Assembly: GCF_000368565.1 (NCBI RefSeq)
Contig: NZ_KB849549.1
Location: 310,001-374,000 of the forward strand
Origin: Acinetobacter gerneri DSM 14967 = CIP 107464 = MTCC 9824
Lineage (GTDB): Bacteria; Pseudomonadota; Gammaproteobacteria; Pseudomonadales; Moraxellaceae
Reading direction: 5' to 3'
Length of the DNA: 64,000 nucleotides
Under the pieces are notes generated by a model that was not told the DNA's origin, made no database searches, and saw only the letters and a list, made by a program, of their open reading frames with translations. Of this stretch, positions 1-10,203 are shown in pieces. The position numbers were made by a program, and so were the translations under genes. The first letter of the stretch is position 1; each line of letters starts with the position of its first letter.

Positions 1-1616
1 CGTGAGCGGCATAAATACCAAGCTGACGGAACATCCCTTCCAAACCGAAAGTACGTGCTTCATCTGGAACGATTGGAACAACACGATCTTTAATCGCTTT
101 TTCTTTCAACAATGCTGCAATCAAACGCACCATAATCATGGTTGTTGATTGTTCTTTACCACCACTGCCTTTAAGCACGCTATCAAATACAGAAAGCTCA
201 GGTATTTCCAAAGGAACACTGTCTTTACGACGAGCTGGTAAATAACCACCTAAAGCTTCACGACGTGCTTTTAAGTATTTTAATTCTGGAGAATTTTCAC
301 CCGGACGATAGAACGGCAATTCTTCAAGCTGTTCATCTGTAAATGGCAAGTTAAAACGATTACGGAAGTATTTTAGCGATTCCAAATGCATTTTTTTGAT
401 TTGGTGAGTTTTGTTTACGCCTTCAACTTCGTCAGATAAACCATAACCTTTTACAGTTTTCGCTAAGATAACCGTTGGTTGACCATTACTAGTCATTGCT
501 GCTGCATAAGCAGCATAGACTTTGTACGGGTCATGACCACCACGATTGAGATTATCAATATCTTCATCGCTTAAGCCTTTCACCAACTCTTCAGCTTCTG
601 GATATTTACCAAAGAAATGTTCACGTGTATACGCGCCACCTTTCACTTGATAACGCTGATAATCGCCATCAAGTGCTTCATCCATACGTGCTTTAAGTGC
701 ACCAGAAGTGTCTTTGTCCAATAAAGGATCCCAATGACGACCCCAAACAACTTTAATCACACGCCAACCCGCACCGCGGAATAACGACTCAAGTTCTTGA
801 ATAATTTTACCATTACCACGAACAGGTCCATCAAGACGCTGTAAGTTACAGTTGATCACCCAGATTAAGTTGTCCAATTTCTCACGACCTGCAAGAGAAA
901 TTGCACCTAAACTTTCTGGCTCATCCATCTCACCATCGCCAAGATAAGCCCAAACTTTACGATCTTCTTCTTTAATCAAACCACGATTCATCAAATATTT
1001 TTGAATGTGCGCTTGATAAATCGACATAATCGGGCCTAGACCCATAGATACCGTTGGGAACTGCCAATAATCTGGCATTAAATATGGGTGCGGATAGCTC
1101 GATAAACCATTACCGTTTACTTCACGGCGGAAATTATTGAGCTGATCTTCTGTTAAACGACCTTCAAGATAAGAACGAGCATAAATACCAGGGGCACAGT
1201 GACCTTGGTAATAAATCATATCACCGCCATAGTTATCACTATTTGCGCGGAAAAAATGGTTAAAACCTACATCATATAAAGTCGCCGAAGATGCAAAACT
1301 TGCAAGGTGACCACCTAAATCATCCCCAGTCTTATTTGCGCGAAGTACCATCGCCAAAGCATTCCAGCGGATTAATGCACGGATACGGCGTTCCATATCT
1401 TGGTCGCCCGGCATCGCTGGTTGTTCTTCTGTTGAAATCGTATTTAAGTAAGGAGTATTTAATCTCTGAATAGGTACATGCTTTGAGATTGCTTGTTGGT
1501 AGAGTTTTTCAAGCAAGAAAGCTGCTCGCTCTGTCCCCATATGTTGCAATACTGAATCGAAAGCATCTTGCCATTCTTGAGTTTCTTGAGCGTCTGAATC
1601 ACCATAATACGCCATA
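1..1616 (-). CDS. aceE: Pyruvate dehydrogenase E1 component (homodimeric type), 5' part only
   Basis: Thiamine-diphosphate-dependent E1 subunit of the pyruvate dehydrogenase complex, which decarboxylates pyruvate and passes the acetyl group to E2. The minus-strand reading frame is open from the ATG at 1616 to the window edge, so only about the first 538 codons are present and the C-terminus lies outside. Visible family features are the N-terminal QEWQDAFDSVL region, the GHxxPGIYARSYLEGRL stretch, the ThDP-binding YLGDGEMDEPES motif followed by an NCNLQRLDGP segment, and ILAKTVKGYG. A strong Shine-Dalgarno (TAAGGAG) lies about 10 nt before the start. The following aceF would be expected beyond the left edge. 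Identification is secure. Confidence 0.97.
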
Positions 1617-1760
1617 ACACACCTACTCCTTATATCCTATTTTCTACACTATATATGTATCATGATTTAGGGGTGTTAAGTTATCGTTACAGATGAATGT
1701 GGAATGGTAGTATTATTTAGTATCTAAATAGTCATTGGCTTTTCTGCCTATTAATACACA

Positions 1761-1784
1761 AAAACCGCCATCTTTGGCGGTTTT
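1761..1784 (-). terminator. Rho-independent terminator of the M23 peptidase gene
   Basis: Inverted repeat AAAACCGCC / GGCGGTTTT with a short loop. In the minus direction it is followed by a T-rich run. It sits about 80 nt after the M23 peptidase stop and upstream of aceE, so aceE has its own promoter. Confidence 0.8.
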
Positions 1785-1864
1785 CTATACGATCATTATT
1801 CAAGCTGGTGATATTGTCACAAAATAACGATATTGACCATTCATCGAATAAGTCTAAATTTGGC

Positions 1865-2548
1865 TTATGGCAACATCGCTAAATAAGTCGATGGATTTTT
1901 ACGTTGACCATCTTTTACAACTTCATAATGTAAATGCGGACCAGTACAACGACCAGTACATCCTACATTGGCAATGTGATCACCCGCAGAAACACGAGAA
2001 CCCACCTGAGCAATCAAACGAGAAGCGTGTGCATAACGCGTCAATACACCATTACCATGGTCGATTTCGACATAGTTACCATAACCACGTCCCCAACCTG
2101 ATTTTGTGATAATGCCAGGACCCGTTGCATAAATTGGTGTACCACTTGGTGCAGAAAGATCAACACCACCATGATTTTCAGCACGCCCACCCATTTCACG
2201 ACCACCAAAATTTGAGCTGGTACGGACCATATCTGGTAAAGGATGAGTAACTAACCAAGGATTTGCACTATTGGCAGCTGAGTAGCGAGTTTTAGTATTT
2301 GAATTATATTTTTGAGCAAGTGTTTCGTTATTAATTACAGTTGATGAATTGCGTAATTTAACATTCACTTGAGTATTTGCTTTTGCATCTGCTGGAGAAA
2401 TGTAAGAGCCTTGAGAAAGAGTTTGAGACAGTTGTTCGAGACGATCTGGAGCAGAAGTATTGCCATCTCTTTGAACTAAATCTGCAAATGCCGCTGGTGC
2501 AGTACATGCAGCCAAAGAAAATGCTAATAAAATACGTCGCTTAATCAT
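1865..2548 (-). CDS. Secreted M23-family (LytM) metallopeptidase
   Basis: Predicted exported murein endopeptidase or division-related LytM protein of 227 aa. An N-terminal signal is clear: a KRR n-region and a hydrophobic stretch to about residue 20. Cleavage could follow AFA at residue 22, but an LAAC motif at 12-15 also allows a lipoprotein. The C-terminal M23 domain (about 108-222) has the zinc motifs HxxxD (H126, D130) and HLH (205-207), so it should be catalytically competent. A GAGG Shine-Dalgarno precedes the ATG. It lies divergent to dciA and beside lpxC, an arrangement I recall from Pseudomonas, which fits a role in wall remodelling. The exact substrate cannot be read from the sequence. 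Confidence 0.9.
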   Translation of the reverse strand: MIKRRILLAFSLAACTAPAAFADLVQRDGNTSAPDRLEQLSQTLSQGSYISPADAKANTQVNVKLRNSSTVINNETLAQKYNSNTKTRYSAANSANPWLVTHPLPDMVRTSSNFGGREMGGRAENHGGVDLSAPSGTPIYATGPGIITKSGWGRGYGNYVEIDHGNGVLTRYAHASRLIAQVGSRVSAGDHIANVGCTGRCTGPHLHYEVVKDGQRKNPSTYLAMLP

Positions 2549-2655
2549 AAAATAACCTCTTCAACTGTTCTTAATTTTGTTCATTGTGTGATCTCATCCT
2601 TGATATCTCGCAGAATCAGTGCTTATGATAGTCACAGCCACCTAGAGGTAACGCT

Positions 2656-3096
2656 ATGCCTGAACCTAAAAACTTCTTCCAGCAAACAAGAGAACACATA
2701 AAAACAGGAAACTTATCGTTTCTCAAAACGCAAGTTCAACATTGGCAGAAACTTACGAAATTAATTCAACCTATTTTGCCCCAACCAGAGCAGTGGCAGG
2801 TTGTGTGTTATCAATACGGTATTTTGATTTTGACCGGAGAAAATCAAGCCATGATTAGTCAGCTCGGTTATCTTCAAAAACAGTATATTTCTCAATTATC
2901 TAAATTTGATGAATTTAAAGATTTGCAAAAAATCCAAGTAAGACTCAGAAACAAGTCTGAAAAAGTGCAAAAAGTTACAACCCAAACAAATCCGCTTTCA
3001 GAGCAAACACAAGAGATGTTATCCAGTGCTGCTACTTTTGTAAGCGACCCTAAGCTTAGCCAAGCTATGTTACGTTTGGCAAGCAAAAAAAAGTAA
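2656..3096 (+). CDS. dciA: DciA-like DUF721 protein (predicted DnaB helicase loader)
   Basis: A 146-aa protein with the DUF721 pattern: an N-terminal helix (FQQTREHIKTGN), a KH-like core including WQVVCYQYGILILTGENQA, and a following IQVRLRNK strand. DciA proteins bind the replicative helicase DnaB and help load it at the origin in bacteria lacking DnaC. The gene is divergent from the M23 peptidase and tail-to-tail with lpxC, a neighbourhood in which dciA is commonly found in gammaproteobacteria. A Shine-Dalgarno (AGAGGT) precedes the ATG. The family is diverged, so the assignment leans partly on synteny. The C-terminal 45 residues are polar and probably flexible. Confidence 0.72.
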   Translation: MPEPKNFFQQTREHIKTGNLSFLKTQVQHWQKLTKLIQPILPQPEQWQVVCYQYGILILTGENQAMISQLGYLQKQYISQLSKFDEFKDLQKIQVRLRNKSEKVQKVTTQTNPLSEQTQEMLSSAATFVSDPKLSQAMLRLASKKK

Positions 3097-3194
3097 CAAG
3101 TATATGGAAAATTACGCAAAATCGCGCTAATAAGCATGACGACCATCACACTTATTAAATGTTATATTATAACGTATATTTAAAAGACAATGAC

Positions 3195-4097
3195 TTAGCT
3201 AACACTTACATAAGAAATCGGACATTGAGTTTCGTCATCAAATGTTACAATTTCATAGTTACTTGGATCACTTTTAACATTGCGTAACAACTGATTGTTA
3301 AGGGCGTGTCCAGATTTGTAACCGTCAAATCGGCCAATAATCTGGTGACCTAATAAATATAAATCCCCAACAGCATCCAATATTTTATGGCGTACAAACT
3401 CGTCAGCAAAGCGAAGTCCTTCTTCGTTGACTACACCTGTTTCATCTAAGCCGACTGCATTTTCAAGGCTAGCCCCGAGTGCTAAATTGTTCGCTTTGAG
3501 GTAGTCCAAATCTTTCATAAAACCAAAAGTTCGGGCTTCACTGACTTCATAAACGAATGTTTCTGTAGAAAAATCGATGCTTGCGGATTGATATTCTTTT
3601 GCAAAGGCAGGATGATCAAAATCAATTGTGAAATCAATTTTAAAACCATCTAAAGGTGAAAATGCAGCGCGTTTATCGTCGATTAATGCTTCAACTGGTT
3701 TTAATATTTTTATGAATTTTTTTGGTGCATCTAACTCAGCAAAACCGCCTTGAGTCAGTAAATAAATAAATGGACCTGCACTACCATCCATAATCGGCAC
3801 TTCAGAAGCCGATACTTCAATAATCAGATTATCAATCCCTAAACCAGCGATTGCACTCATCACATGCTCAATCGTGCCAACTTTGGCATTATCTTGAACC
3901 AGATTTGAGCACATAAACGCTTCTTGGATCAACAAAGCATCAGCGGGGATATCCACGGGTGGATTTAGATCAATCCGACGAAAAACAATTCCCCCATCTG
4001 CGACATGTGGAATAAAGTTAATCATGACTTTTTGACCACTATGCAAGCCTATACCACTGGCTTTAACTACTCGCTTCAAGGTACGTTGTTTTAACAT
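3195..4097 (-). CDS. lpxC: UDP-3-O-acyl-N-acetylglucosamine deacetylase
   Basis: Zinc-dependent deacetylase that catalyses the committed step of lipid A biosynthesis in the cytoplasm. I place the start at 4097 (MLKQRTLKRVV), giving 300 aa, the usual length. An in-frame upstream codon at 4139 would add 14 non-conserved residues. Zinc ligands H78 (TIEHVMSA), H237 and D241 (RHKILDAVGD) and the catalytic H264 (KSGH) are all present. It follows ftsZ, separated by a hairpin terminator, so it probably has its own promoter in the 4098-4221 gap. It marks the end of the division cluster. Confidence 0.97.
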   Translation of the reverse strand: MLKQRTLKRVVKASGIGLHSGQKVMINFIPHVADGGIVFRRIDLNPPVDIPADALLIQEAFMCSNLVQDNAKVGTIEHVMSAIAGLGIDNLIIEVSASEVPIMDGSAGPFIYLLTQGGFAELDAPKKFIKILKPVEALIDDKRAAFSPLDGFKIDFTIDFDHPAFAKEYQSASIDFSTETFVYEVSEARTFGFMKDLDYLKANNLALGASLENAVGLDETGVVNEEGLRFADEFVRHKILDAVGDLYLLGHQIIGRFDGYKSGHALNNQLLRNVKSDPSNYEIVTFDDETQCPISYVSVS

Positions 4098-4162
4098 ACA
4101 GATCTGTCTTTTATGCAAAATTCTGTTATACGTTAGCACATTTAATCATTGATAATAAACAA

Positions 4163-4189
4163 AAAAGGTAGTGTGAAACACTACCTTTT
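4163..4189 (-). terminator. Terminator between ftsZ and lpxC
   Basis: Perfect 12-bp inverted repeat AAAAGGTAGTGT / ACACTACCTTTT with a 3-nt loop and a T-rich tail on the minus strand. It lies about 35 nt after the ftsZ stop. It should end most transcripts from the murG-ftsZ run before lpxC. Confidence 0.85.
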
Positions 4190-4221
4190 AAGAATTGTAA
4201 GCAAATATTTTGATTAATCAA

Positions 4222-5403
4222 TTATTTGCGTTGTTGATTTTTTAAATAATCTTGAATGCTCATTGGCGACGAACGAGGAGTTGCACTCGGTGCTGCCGCA
4301 ACATTTTCAGCATTTTGACGTTTTGCAATCGCTGGAACATCATCATCTTCTACTGAGCTTTGTGCAGCATGTTGAGCATGAGCTTGAATTGAAGTTTGTG
4401 GCTTGCGTTTTGCATCAGCACTTTCTGCATTTCTAGTCAAACCAGTCGCGATAACAGTCACACGGATTTCATCACGTGCATCTGGATCAAATACTGTACC
4501 AAAGAATACTTCACCTTCATCAAGGTCAACAATTTGGTTGACTACATCAGTAATCACTTCTGTTTCACGAAGTGTAACGTCTGCACCACCAGTGATGTTA
4601 ATCAACACACCTTTAGCATTGATAATATTAACATTATCAAGCAATGGGCTACGGATCGCCAAGCGTGCCGCATCTTCCGCACGATCTGGACCACTACTCT
4701 TACCTTCACCCATCATGGCATAACCACGTGTGCTCATTGCAGTTTTCAAATCGGCAAAGTCAAGGTTGATATGACCAGGACGTACAACAAGATCAAAAAT
4801 ACTACGAACCGCATTTAACAACACGTCATCTGCTTTACGATAAGCATCTTGCATTGAAATATCGCCATACACGCTCAATAAGCGTTGGTTTGGAATAATA
4901 ATCAATGAATCAACATGTTGTTCTAATGCTTCAATGCCTTTTTCAGCAGAGCGTTGACGACGACGACCTTCGAAATTGAATGGAGTTGTTACAACACCAA
5001 CAGTCAAAATACCCATTTCTTGAGCAATTTCAGCCACTACTGGTGCAGCACCCGTACCTGTACCTCCGCCCATACCGGCAGTGACAAACACCATGTCCGC
5101 ACCTTCTAGGTGTTGACGGATTTGTTCACGGCTTTCTTCAGCCGCAATCTGTCCCACTTCTGGGTTTGCACCTGCACCTAGACCACGTGTACTTTGCTCA
5201 CCAAGTTGCATTTTAAATGGCGCATTCATACGATCAAGGGCTTGTTTATCTGTATTTGCGCAAACAAATTTTACGCCTTTAATGTCAGATTGCACCATAT
5301 GCTGTACGGCATTACCACCGCCACCACCAACACCAAATACAGTAAAACGGGCTTGACCGTTACCATCGTTTTGTTCATCTTCTAAAAATTCAAATGAGGC
5401 CAT
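4222..5403 (-). CDS. ftsZ: Cell division protein FtsZ
   Basis: Tubulin-like GTPase that forms the cytokinetic ring. The 393-aa protein shows the GTP-binding GGGGGNAVQHM stretch, the signature AGMGGGTGTGAAP and the T7-loop NLDFADLKT. A variable Q/A-rich linker (about 325-375) leads to a C-terminal IQDYLKNQQRK peptide, the expected docking site for FtsA and ZipA. It lies downstream of ftsA with a 166-bp gap that may hold its own promoter. All expected motifs are intact. Confidence 0.98.
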   Translation of the reverse strand: MASFEFLEDEQNDGNGQARFTVFGVGGGGGNAVQHMVQSDIKGVKFVCANTDKQALDRMNAPFKMQLGEQSTRGLGAGANPEVGQIAAEESREQIRQHLEGADMVFVTAGMGGGTGTGAAPVVAEIAQEMGILTVGVVTTPFNFEGRRRQRSAEKGIEALEQHVDSLIIIPNQRLLSVYGDISMQDAYRKADDVLLNAVRSIFDLVVRPGHINLDFADLKTAMSTRGYAMMGEGKSSGPDRAEDAARLAIRSPLLDNVNIINAKGVLINITGGADVTLRETEVITDVVNQIVDLDEGEVFFGTVFDPDARDEIRVTVIATGLTRNAESADAKRKPQTSIQAHAQHAAQSSVEDDDVPAIAKRQNAENVAAAPSATPRSSPMSIQDYLKNQQRK

Positions 5404-5569
5404 GACCTTTAGGGTTCCTAATATTTGTGGCAGTCAACCTGAGCCCGTATACTGCCTTGATCTTCAAAATAAAAAGTTTGTTTTAGGATGCTGTTCATTA
5501 TTGTGCTTGTCAAGTCTAGGACAGTAACCGTACAACTTGCAAACAATACTCCCAATAAAAAACTACACC

Positions 5570-6835
5570 TTAAAATATCGATTTCAATTTGTTGTTCAAC
5601 GTCGTCCAACCATTGGCTATTCGCTCCAAAACAGGTCGATTGGCTTTTGGCGCATCTGTTTCTACAACTGCTTCTTGCATTTCACTTTGGCTAAAAAGCA
5701 ATAATCCCGCAGCGGTCGCATACATTGAACGACGCAATGATGGTAAATATTGATCATCTGCTACGACTTGCAAAGGAGGATTGCCTAAATGTGCAGACAC
5801 TCCTAACATTTTACGAGCAAAATTGATCATACCTTCAATTTGACATGCATCACCTGTCAAAACCACCCCATGATATAAACCATGAATCAATCCACGTTTG
5901 TCCAATTCATCACGTATTTGGATGAAAATTTCTTCATAACGCGCAATGATAATTTCTGCAAGTTCGATTCGACTAATGGTTTGTGGTCCATCAATTCCTT
6001 CAAACTGAATCATATGCTCTGGTTTTACCTGATGTAAATCAACACAACCATACAAAAGTTTAATTCTTTCAGCTTCTTCTGTCGTGGTTTGTAGCACAGC
6101 AGCGATATCACGGGTGACATTTTCACCACCACGTTGCACTGTATGTACAAATGCTAAACGACCATCTAAATACACTGCAATATTGCTTGTACCCGCACCG
6201 ATATCAAGCAAGCATACGCCATATTCTTTTTCATCTTTGAGCAAGCTGGCTTCTGCTGTTGCGAGTGACGATACCACCATTTTTTCAACAAAAATGTTTG
6301 CACCTTTCATCGCTCGATCAAGGTTTTGCATCGTGCTGATCGGCAACATCATCAACTGATAGTGCCCTGTCATGCTATGTGCTGACATATTGACAGGATT
6401 TTGCACCCATTCTGGCGAGTCATCAAGCTCAAAGCCTAAAGGCACAGCACTCACTAAATAATGATCAGGTGCCATATGGCTTGCCTTAGCCAAATCCAAA
6501 GCTCGTACCACTTCTGTTGTGGTAATCGTTTGATCATGATTGGCAATCGGTGTTCTGCCTGAAGCATAGAAGCTCTGTAACTCGGTACTCGGAATGGAAA
6601 CCCATGCAGAGTGCACACGACATTCTGCCATTTTTTCAGCTTCACCCACGGCATTTTTTATCGCAGCAATCACTTTATCAAGGCTAACAATTTTCCCCTT
6701 GTTCATGCCTCGGTTACGTGCAGTTGCCATCCCAATAACTTGAATATTATCAGGAGAATGTACTTTGCCTATTAGAACTGAAACTTTATGTGTCCCAATG
6801 TCTATCGTTACAACTGAGGGAACAGCTTCACTCAT
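5570..6835 (-). CDS. ftsA: Cell division protein FtsA
   Basis: Actin-like ATPase that tethers FtsZ to the inner membrane and recruits later divisome proteins. The 421-aa length is typical. It has the N-terminal phosphate-1 motif IDIGTHKVSVLIGK, the 1C/SHS2 domain around residues 85-160, the phosphate-2 motif LLDIGAGTSNIAVY, and VLTGDACQIEGM for adenosine contact. The C-terminal NNKLKSIF is a plausible membrane-targeting amphipathic tail. It sits 62 nt after ftsQ in the same operon. Confidence 0.97.
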   Translation of the reverse strand: MSEAVPSVVTIDIGTHKVSVLIGKVHSPDNIQVIGMATARNRGMNKGKIVSLDKVIAAIKNAVGEAEKMAECRVHSAWVSIPSTELQSFYASGRTPIANHDQTITTTEVVRALDLAKASHMAPDHYLVSAVPLGFELDDSPEWVQNPVNMSAHSMTGHYQLMMLPISTMQNLDRAMKGANIFVEKMVVSSLATAEASLLKDEKEYGVCLLDIGAGTSNIAVYLDGRLAFVHTVQRGGENVTRDIAAVLQTTTEEAERIKLLYGCVDLHQVKPEHMIQFEGIDGPQTISRIELAEIIIARYEEIFIQIRDELDKRGLIHGLYHGVVLTGDACQIEGMINFARKMLGVSAHLGNPPLQVVADDQYLPSLRRSMYATAAGLLLFSQSEMQEAVVETDAPKANRPVLERIANGWTTLNNKLKSIF

Positions 6836-6897
6836 TACACACTACCATTTTGTTCATTGTTTATGTTATTGGCCAAATGCCTTTTTAAAGCCAAGTA

Positions 6898-7752
6898 TTA
6901 TGGCTTTACATTTACCTTCGCCGCAACGTTTGTGTCATTATTGGTTACAACAAATTGACCATTTACAATCGGAGGAGGCGTTCCACTTTTCCATTGAATT
7001 GAAAGCCCATTTCGATATCTCAAATCAACAGCTGCGATTTTATCCCACGTTGGTTTTAAATCAGTTTGTGCCAAATGGCTTAAACGCTGAAGTTTACTCA
7101 TGGTTTGATCTTGATCTACGATGACACGTAAACCTGAATCAAATTGCATGAACCATGTCATTCGTTCAGTGAGATACAACTCTTTTAAGTGAATATTGAC
7201 TGGATGAAATAATTGATTGATTTCATTATAACGTCTCATCATCACTTGAGATTGGCTGAGTGGACCATGTAACAATGGCAAGTTTGGATGTTGCTGCATT
7301 ACCGCTTCGGTATACACATCCCCGCTATCACTCAATAAACGCCCAGTTCCCCAACGTGCAATTGCATGTCGTGGCATCACTCGAACACGAATTCCATTTG
7401 GCCACGCCCGAGAAACAACAACGCGATCGATCCAAGAAATATCTAGGGCACGATCACGAATTTGTTCTAAATCCGAGGTGAAATAATTATCTTTAATGAC
7501 AGGTGCCAAATATTTTGAAACTTGCTGATTTTCAGCCGCAGAATCAGTCCCGACAACCTCTAATGTCACCACGCGCGCATCGGTCATCACTCGGTATAAC
7601 CCAAATATACCAAGGACTAAGACCAAACACGCAACGATCATCAATATCCAACCACCCAGATTTGCCAGCTTTTCTTTACGGCTTGGTGGCTTATCATGTA
7701 TGGATGTGATCGCAGCGCGTTTGCGTCGCATTGAAGCAGGAAGTTGAGCCAT
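6898..7752 (-). CDS. ftsQ: Cell division protein FtsQ
   Basis: Bitopic divisome protein linking cytoplasmic and periplasmic division proteins. The 284 aa comprise a basic cytoplasmic N-terminus, one transmembrane segment at about 32-54, a POTRA domain starting at VVTLEVVG and the FtsQ beta domain (DRVVVSRAWPNGIRVRVMPRHAIARW region). The start ATG lies 3 nt after the ddl stop, which implies translational coupling. Order ddl-ftsQ-ftsA-ftsZ is canonical. Confidence 0.95.
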   Translation of the reverse strand: MAQLPASMRRKRAAITSIHDKPPSRKEKLANLGGWILMIVACLVLVLGIFGLYRVMTDARVVTLEVVGTDSAAENQQVSKYLAPVIKDNYFTSDLEQIRDRALDISWIDRVVVSRAWPNGIRVRVMPRHAIARWGTGRLLSDSGDVYTEAVMQQHPNLPLLHGPLSQSQVMMRRYNEINQLFHPVNIHLKELYLTERMTWFMQFDSGLRVIVDQDQTMSKLQRLSHLAQTDLKPTWDKIAAVDLRYRNGLSIQWKSGTPPPIVNGQFVVTNNDTNVAAKVNVKP

Positions 7753-7755
7753 AAA

Positions 7756-8682
7756 TTAGTGAGTATCGCTAAGAGTTTGTTCTAAAATGGCTACACATAA
7801 GTCATCAAAACTTGTTCCAACAGCTTTAGCTGCTTTAGGTACAAGTGAATGACTGGTCATACCCGGTACAGTATTGACTTCCAACAACCAAAAATTGCCT
7901 TGCTCATCTTGCATGGCATCGATACGTCCCCAACCTGAAGCACCAACGGCTTGGAAGGCACGTAAACAAAGTTCTTGTAAACGTTTTTCTTCAGCTTCTG
8001 ATAATCCACATGGAATACCATACTCGACGTCATCACGATTATATTTTGCTTCATAATCATAAAATGCAACGTCTTTTGGTGGTTGCAAACGAATCACAGG
8101 AAGTGCCTGACCATTTAAAATTGAAATGGTATATTCAAGTCCAGTGATCCATTTTTCAGCCATCACAATTGCATCATGTTCAGTTGCTTTTTCAATCGCA
8201 GCTTTTAGATCTTCAGCTTTTTCAACCTTGCTCATGCCGACACTTGAGCCTTCATGCACAGGTTTGATAATCAATGGCAGACCTAAAGCCTGAACCACTT
8301 CATCCGCATCAGTTTCAGCAGTCACGATACGATAAGGTGCGGTTGGAAGTTCAGAACCTTGCCAAATTTGTTTAGTTTTGACTTTGTCCATACCAATAGC
8401 AGAACCTTGAACACCTGTTCCAGTATATGGAATTTTAAGCCATTCAAGTGCACCTTGGATTTGACCGTCTTCACCACCACGACCATGCAATACAATAAAT
8501 GCTCGATCATAACCGATCAATTCAGCAATAGAACGTTCTTGTGGATCAAAACCTTCAGCATTTACGCCCGAACGAATCAATGCTTCAAGTACAGCTTTAC
8601 CACTATCTAAAGAAACCTGACGTTCTGCAGATTTACCACCGAGCAACACGACAACTTTGCCGAATTTTGAAGCATTTGACAC
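7756..8682 (-). CDS. ddl: D-alanine--D-alanine ligase
   Basis: ATP-grasp enzyme that joins two D-alanines for the peptidoglycan stem peptide. I choose a GTG start at 8682 (VSNASKFGKV, 308 aa). It is preceded by AAGGA with 7-nt spacing, while the only longer option starts with TTG at 8715 and adds 11 non-conserved residues. Motifs seen are VLLGGKSAERQVSLDSG, the ATP-grasp PVHEGSSVGMSKV, and the Mg-binding LLEVNTVPGMTSHSLVP. It lies between murC and ftsQ as in typical division clusters. Confidence 0.95.
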   Translation of the reverse strand: MSNASKFGKVVVLLGGKSAERQVSLDSGKAVLEALIRSGVNAEGFDPQERSIAELIGYDRAFIVLHGRGGEDGQIQGALEWLKIPYTGTGVQGSAIGMDKVKTKQIWQGSELPTAPYRIVTAETDADEVVQALGLPLIIKPVHEGSSVGMSKVEKAEDLKAAIEKATEHDAIVMAEKWITGLEYTISILNGQALPVIRLQPPKDVAFYDYEAKYNRDDVEYGIPCGLSEAEEKRLQELCLRAFQAVGASGWGRIDAMQDEQGNFWLLEVNTVPGMTSHSLVPKAAKAVGTSFDDLCVAILEQTLSDTH

Positions 8683-8741
8683 GTTTATATCCTTAAACTT
8701 ATAGATTTTGGTCAATAAAATTTTTGATCACTGTGAGGTGA

Positions 8742-10190
8742 TTATTTTAAGTACAAGTTATTTTGAGCTAATTCTACAGAGATAGCACCAACGTTACCTG
8801 CACCTTGTGTTAATAACAAGTCATTTGGTTGTAACACTTTTTGTATCGCATTTTGCAAATTGCCTTCGACTGGGTCAACCAAAATCGGTTCAACATCACC
8901 ACGTAGACGAATACTGCGCGCTAAAGCTCGGCTATCAGCACCAACAATTGGCTTTTCACCAGCAGGATAAACCTCTAATAGCAACAACTGATCAACTTGT
9001 GACAACACGTCAACAAAATCATCAAAACAATCACGTGTACGTGAAAAACGATGTGGCTGGAACATCATGACCAAACGACGGTCTGGATGGCTTTGACGAG
9101 CAGCTTTAATGGTTGCTTCGACTTCTTTAGGATGGTGACCATAGTCATCAACCAATTTCACATCGCCATCGCCCAACGCATATTGACCTTGAACTTGGAA
9201 ACGACGACCTACACCACTGAAGCTTTCCAATGCACGTGCAATTGCTTCATCAGAAACCCCTTCATCTGTTGCAATACCAATCGCTGCCAAGGCATTTAAG
9301 ATATTGTGCATTCCTGGCAAGTTGATAGTTAAACGTAATGGTTCACGACCTTTACGCAGTACCGTAAAGTGCGAACGCATACCATCTTGCTCAACGTCAG
9401 TCGCACGAATGTCATTATCTTCGTTAAAACCATAAGTCAATAATGGACGACCGATACGCGGCATGATTTCGCGGATATTGGCATCATCACCACACACCAC
9501 AGCCAAACCATAGAATGGAAGTTTTTGCAGGAAACGAACAAAAGTATCTTTTAGATTGTCAAAACTACCGCCATAAGTATCCATGTGATCCGCATCGATA
9601 TTGGTCACAATCGCAGCCATTGGCTCTAGATACAAAAATGATGCATCCGATTCATCAGCTTCTGCAACGATGTAACGGCTAGCACCAAGCGCAGCATTTA
9701 CCCCAGTACGGTTGAGCAAACCACCGATCACATACGTTGGGTCCATGTTTTCTTCGGCAAGCATACATGTCACTAAACTTGTCGTAGTGGTTTTACCATG
9801 TGTACCCGCTACAGCAATACCATGACGGTAACGCATCAATTCACCTAACATTTCTGCACGGCGAACTACAGGAATACGATTTTCAATCGCAGCTTTAACT
9901 TCCAAATTTTCAGGATCAATCGCAGTTGATACAACCAGCACATTTGCGCCTTTAATATTGTCTGCTGTATGCCCGATAAAAACTTTAATACCATTTTCTT
10001 CAAGCTGCGCAGTTGTTTTAGACGCTTTGATATCAGAACCAGAAACTTTATAACCTTGGTTTTTCAAAACTTCGGCAATACCACACATCCCTGCTCCACC
10101 GATACCCACAAAATGGATATGTTTGATACGGCGCATTTCAGGAACTTTAATTAAGTTTTTTGCTTTATCAGCAGGGCTAGTTGGCGACAT
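8742..10190 (-). CDS. murC: UDP-N-acetylmuramate--L-alanine ligase
   Basis: Cytoplasmic Mur ligase adding L-alanine to UDP-MurNAc. The 482-aa protein has a Rossmann GIGGAGMCGIAEVL motif near residues 29-42, the ATP-binding GTHGKTTT loop (129-136), the central EADESDASF segment and the C-terminal domain with VDDYGHHPKEV and MMFQPHRFSRTRD. It begins 13 nt after murG and is followed by ddl, so the three are likely co-transcribed. Confidence 0.98.
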   Translation of the reverse strand: MSPTSPADKAKNLIKVPEMRRIKHIHFVGIGGAGMCGIAEVLKNQGYKVSGSDIKASKTTAQLEENGIKVFIGHTADNIKGANVLVVSTAIDPENLEVKAAIENRIPVVRRAEMLGELMRYRHGIAVAGTHGKTTTTSLVTCMLAEENMDPTYVIGGLLNRTGVNAALGASRYIVAEADESDASFLYLEPMAAIVTNIDADHMDTYGGSFDNLKDTFVRFLQKLPFYGLAVVCGDDANIREIMPRIGRPLLTYGFNEDNDIRATDVEQDGMRSHFTVLRKGREPLRLTINLPGMHNILNALAAIGIATDEGVSDEAIARALESFSGVGRRFQVQGQYALGDGDVKLVDDYGHHPKEVEATIKAARQSHPDRRLVMMFQPHRFSRTRDCFDDFVDVLSQVDQLLLLEVYPAGEKPIVGADSRALARSIRLRGDVEPILVDPVEGNLQNAIQKVLQPNDLLLTQGAGNVGAISVELAQNNLYLK

Positions 10191-10203
10191 AATGAGCTCT
10201 AAA

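Noticed and set aside
4098..4139. Longer LpxC starting at 4139
   Set aside because: It adds 14 unconserved residues; MLKQRTLKRVV at 4097 is the family start.
4396..4818. Open frames antisense to ftsZ, and similar frames opposite other core genes
   Set aside because: They lie wholly inside strongly supported genes on the other strand and have no family features.
8683..8715. Longer Ddl starting at TTG 8715
   Set aside because: Added residues are not family-like, while GTG 8682 has AAGGA at good spacing and gives the normal 308 aa.
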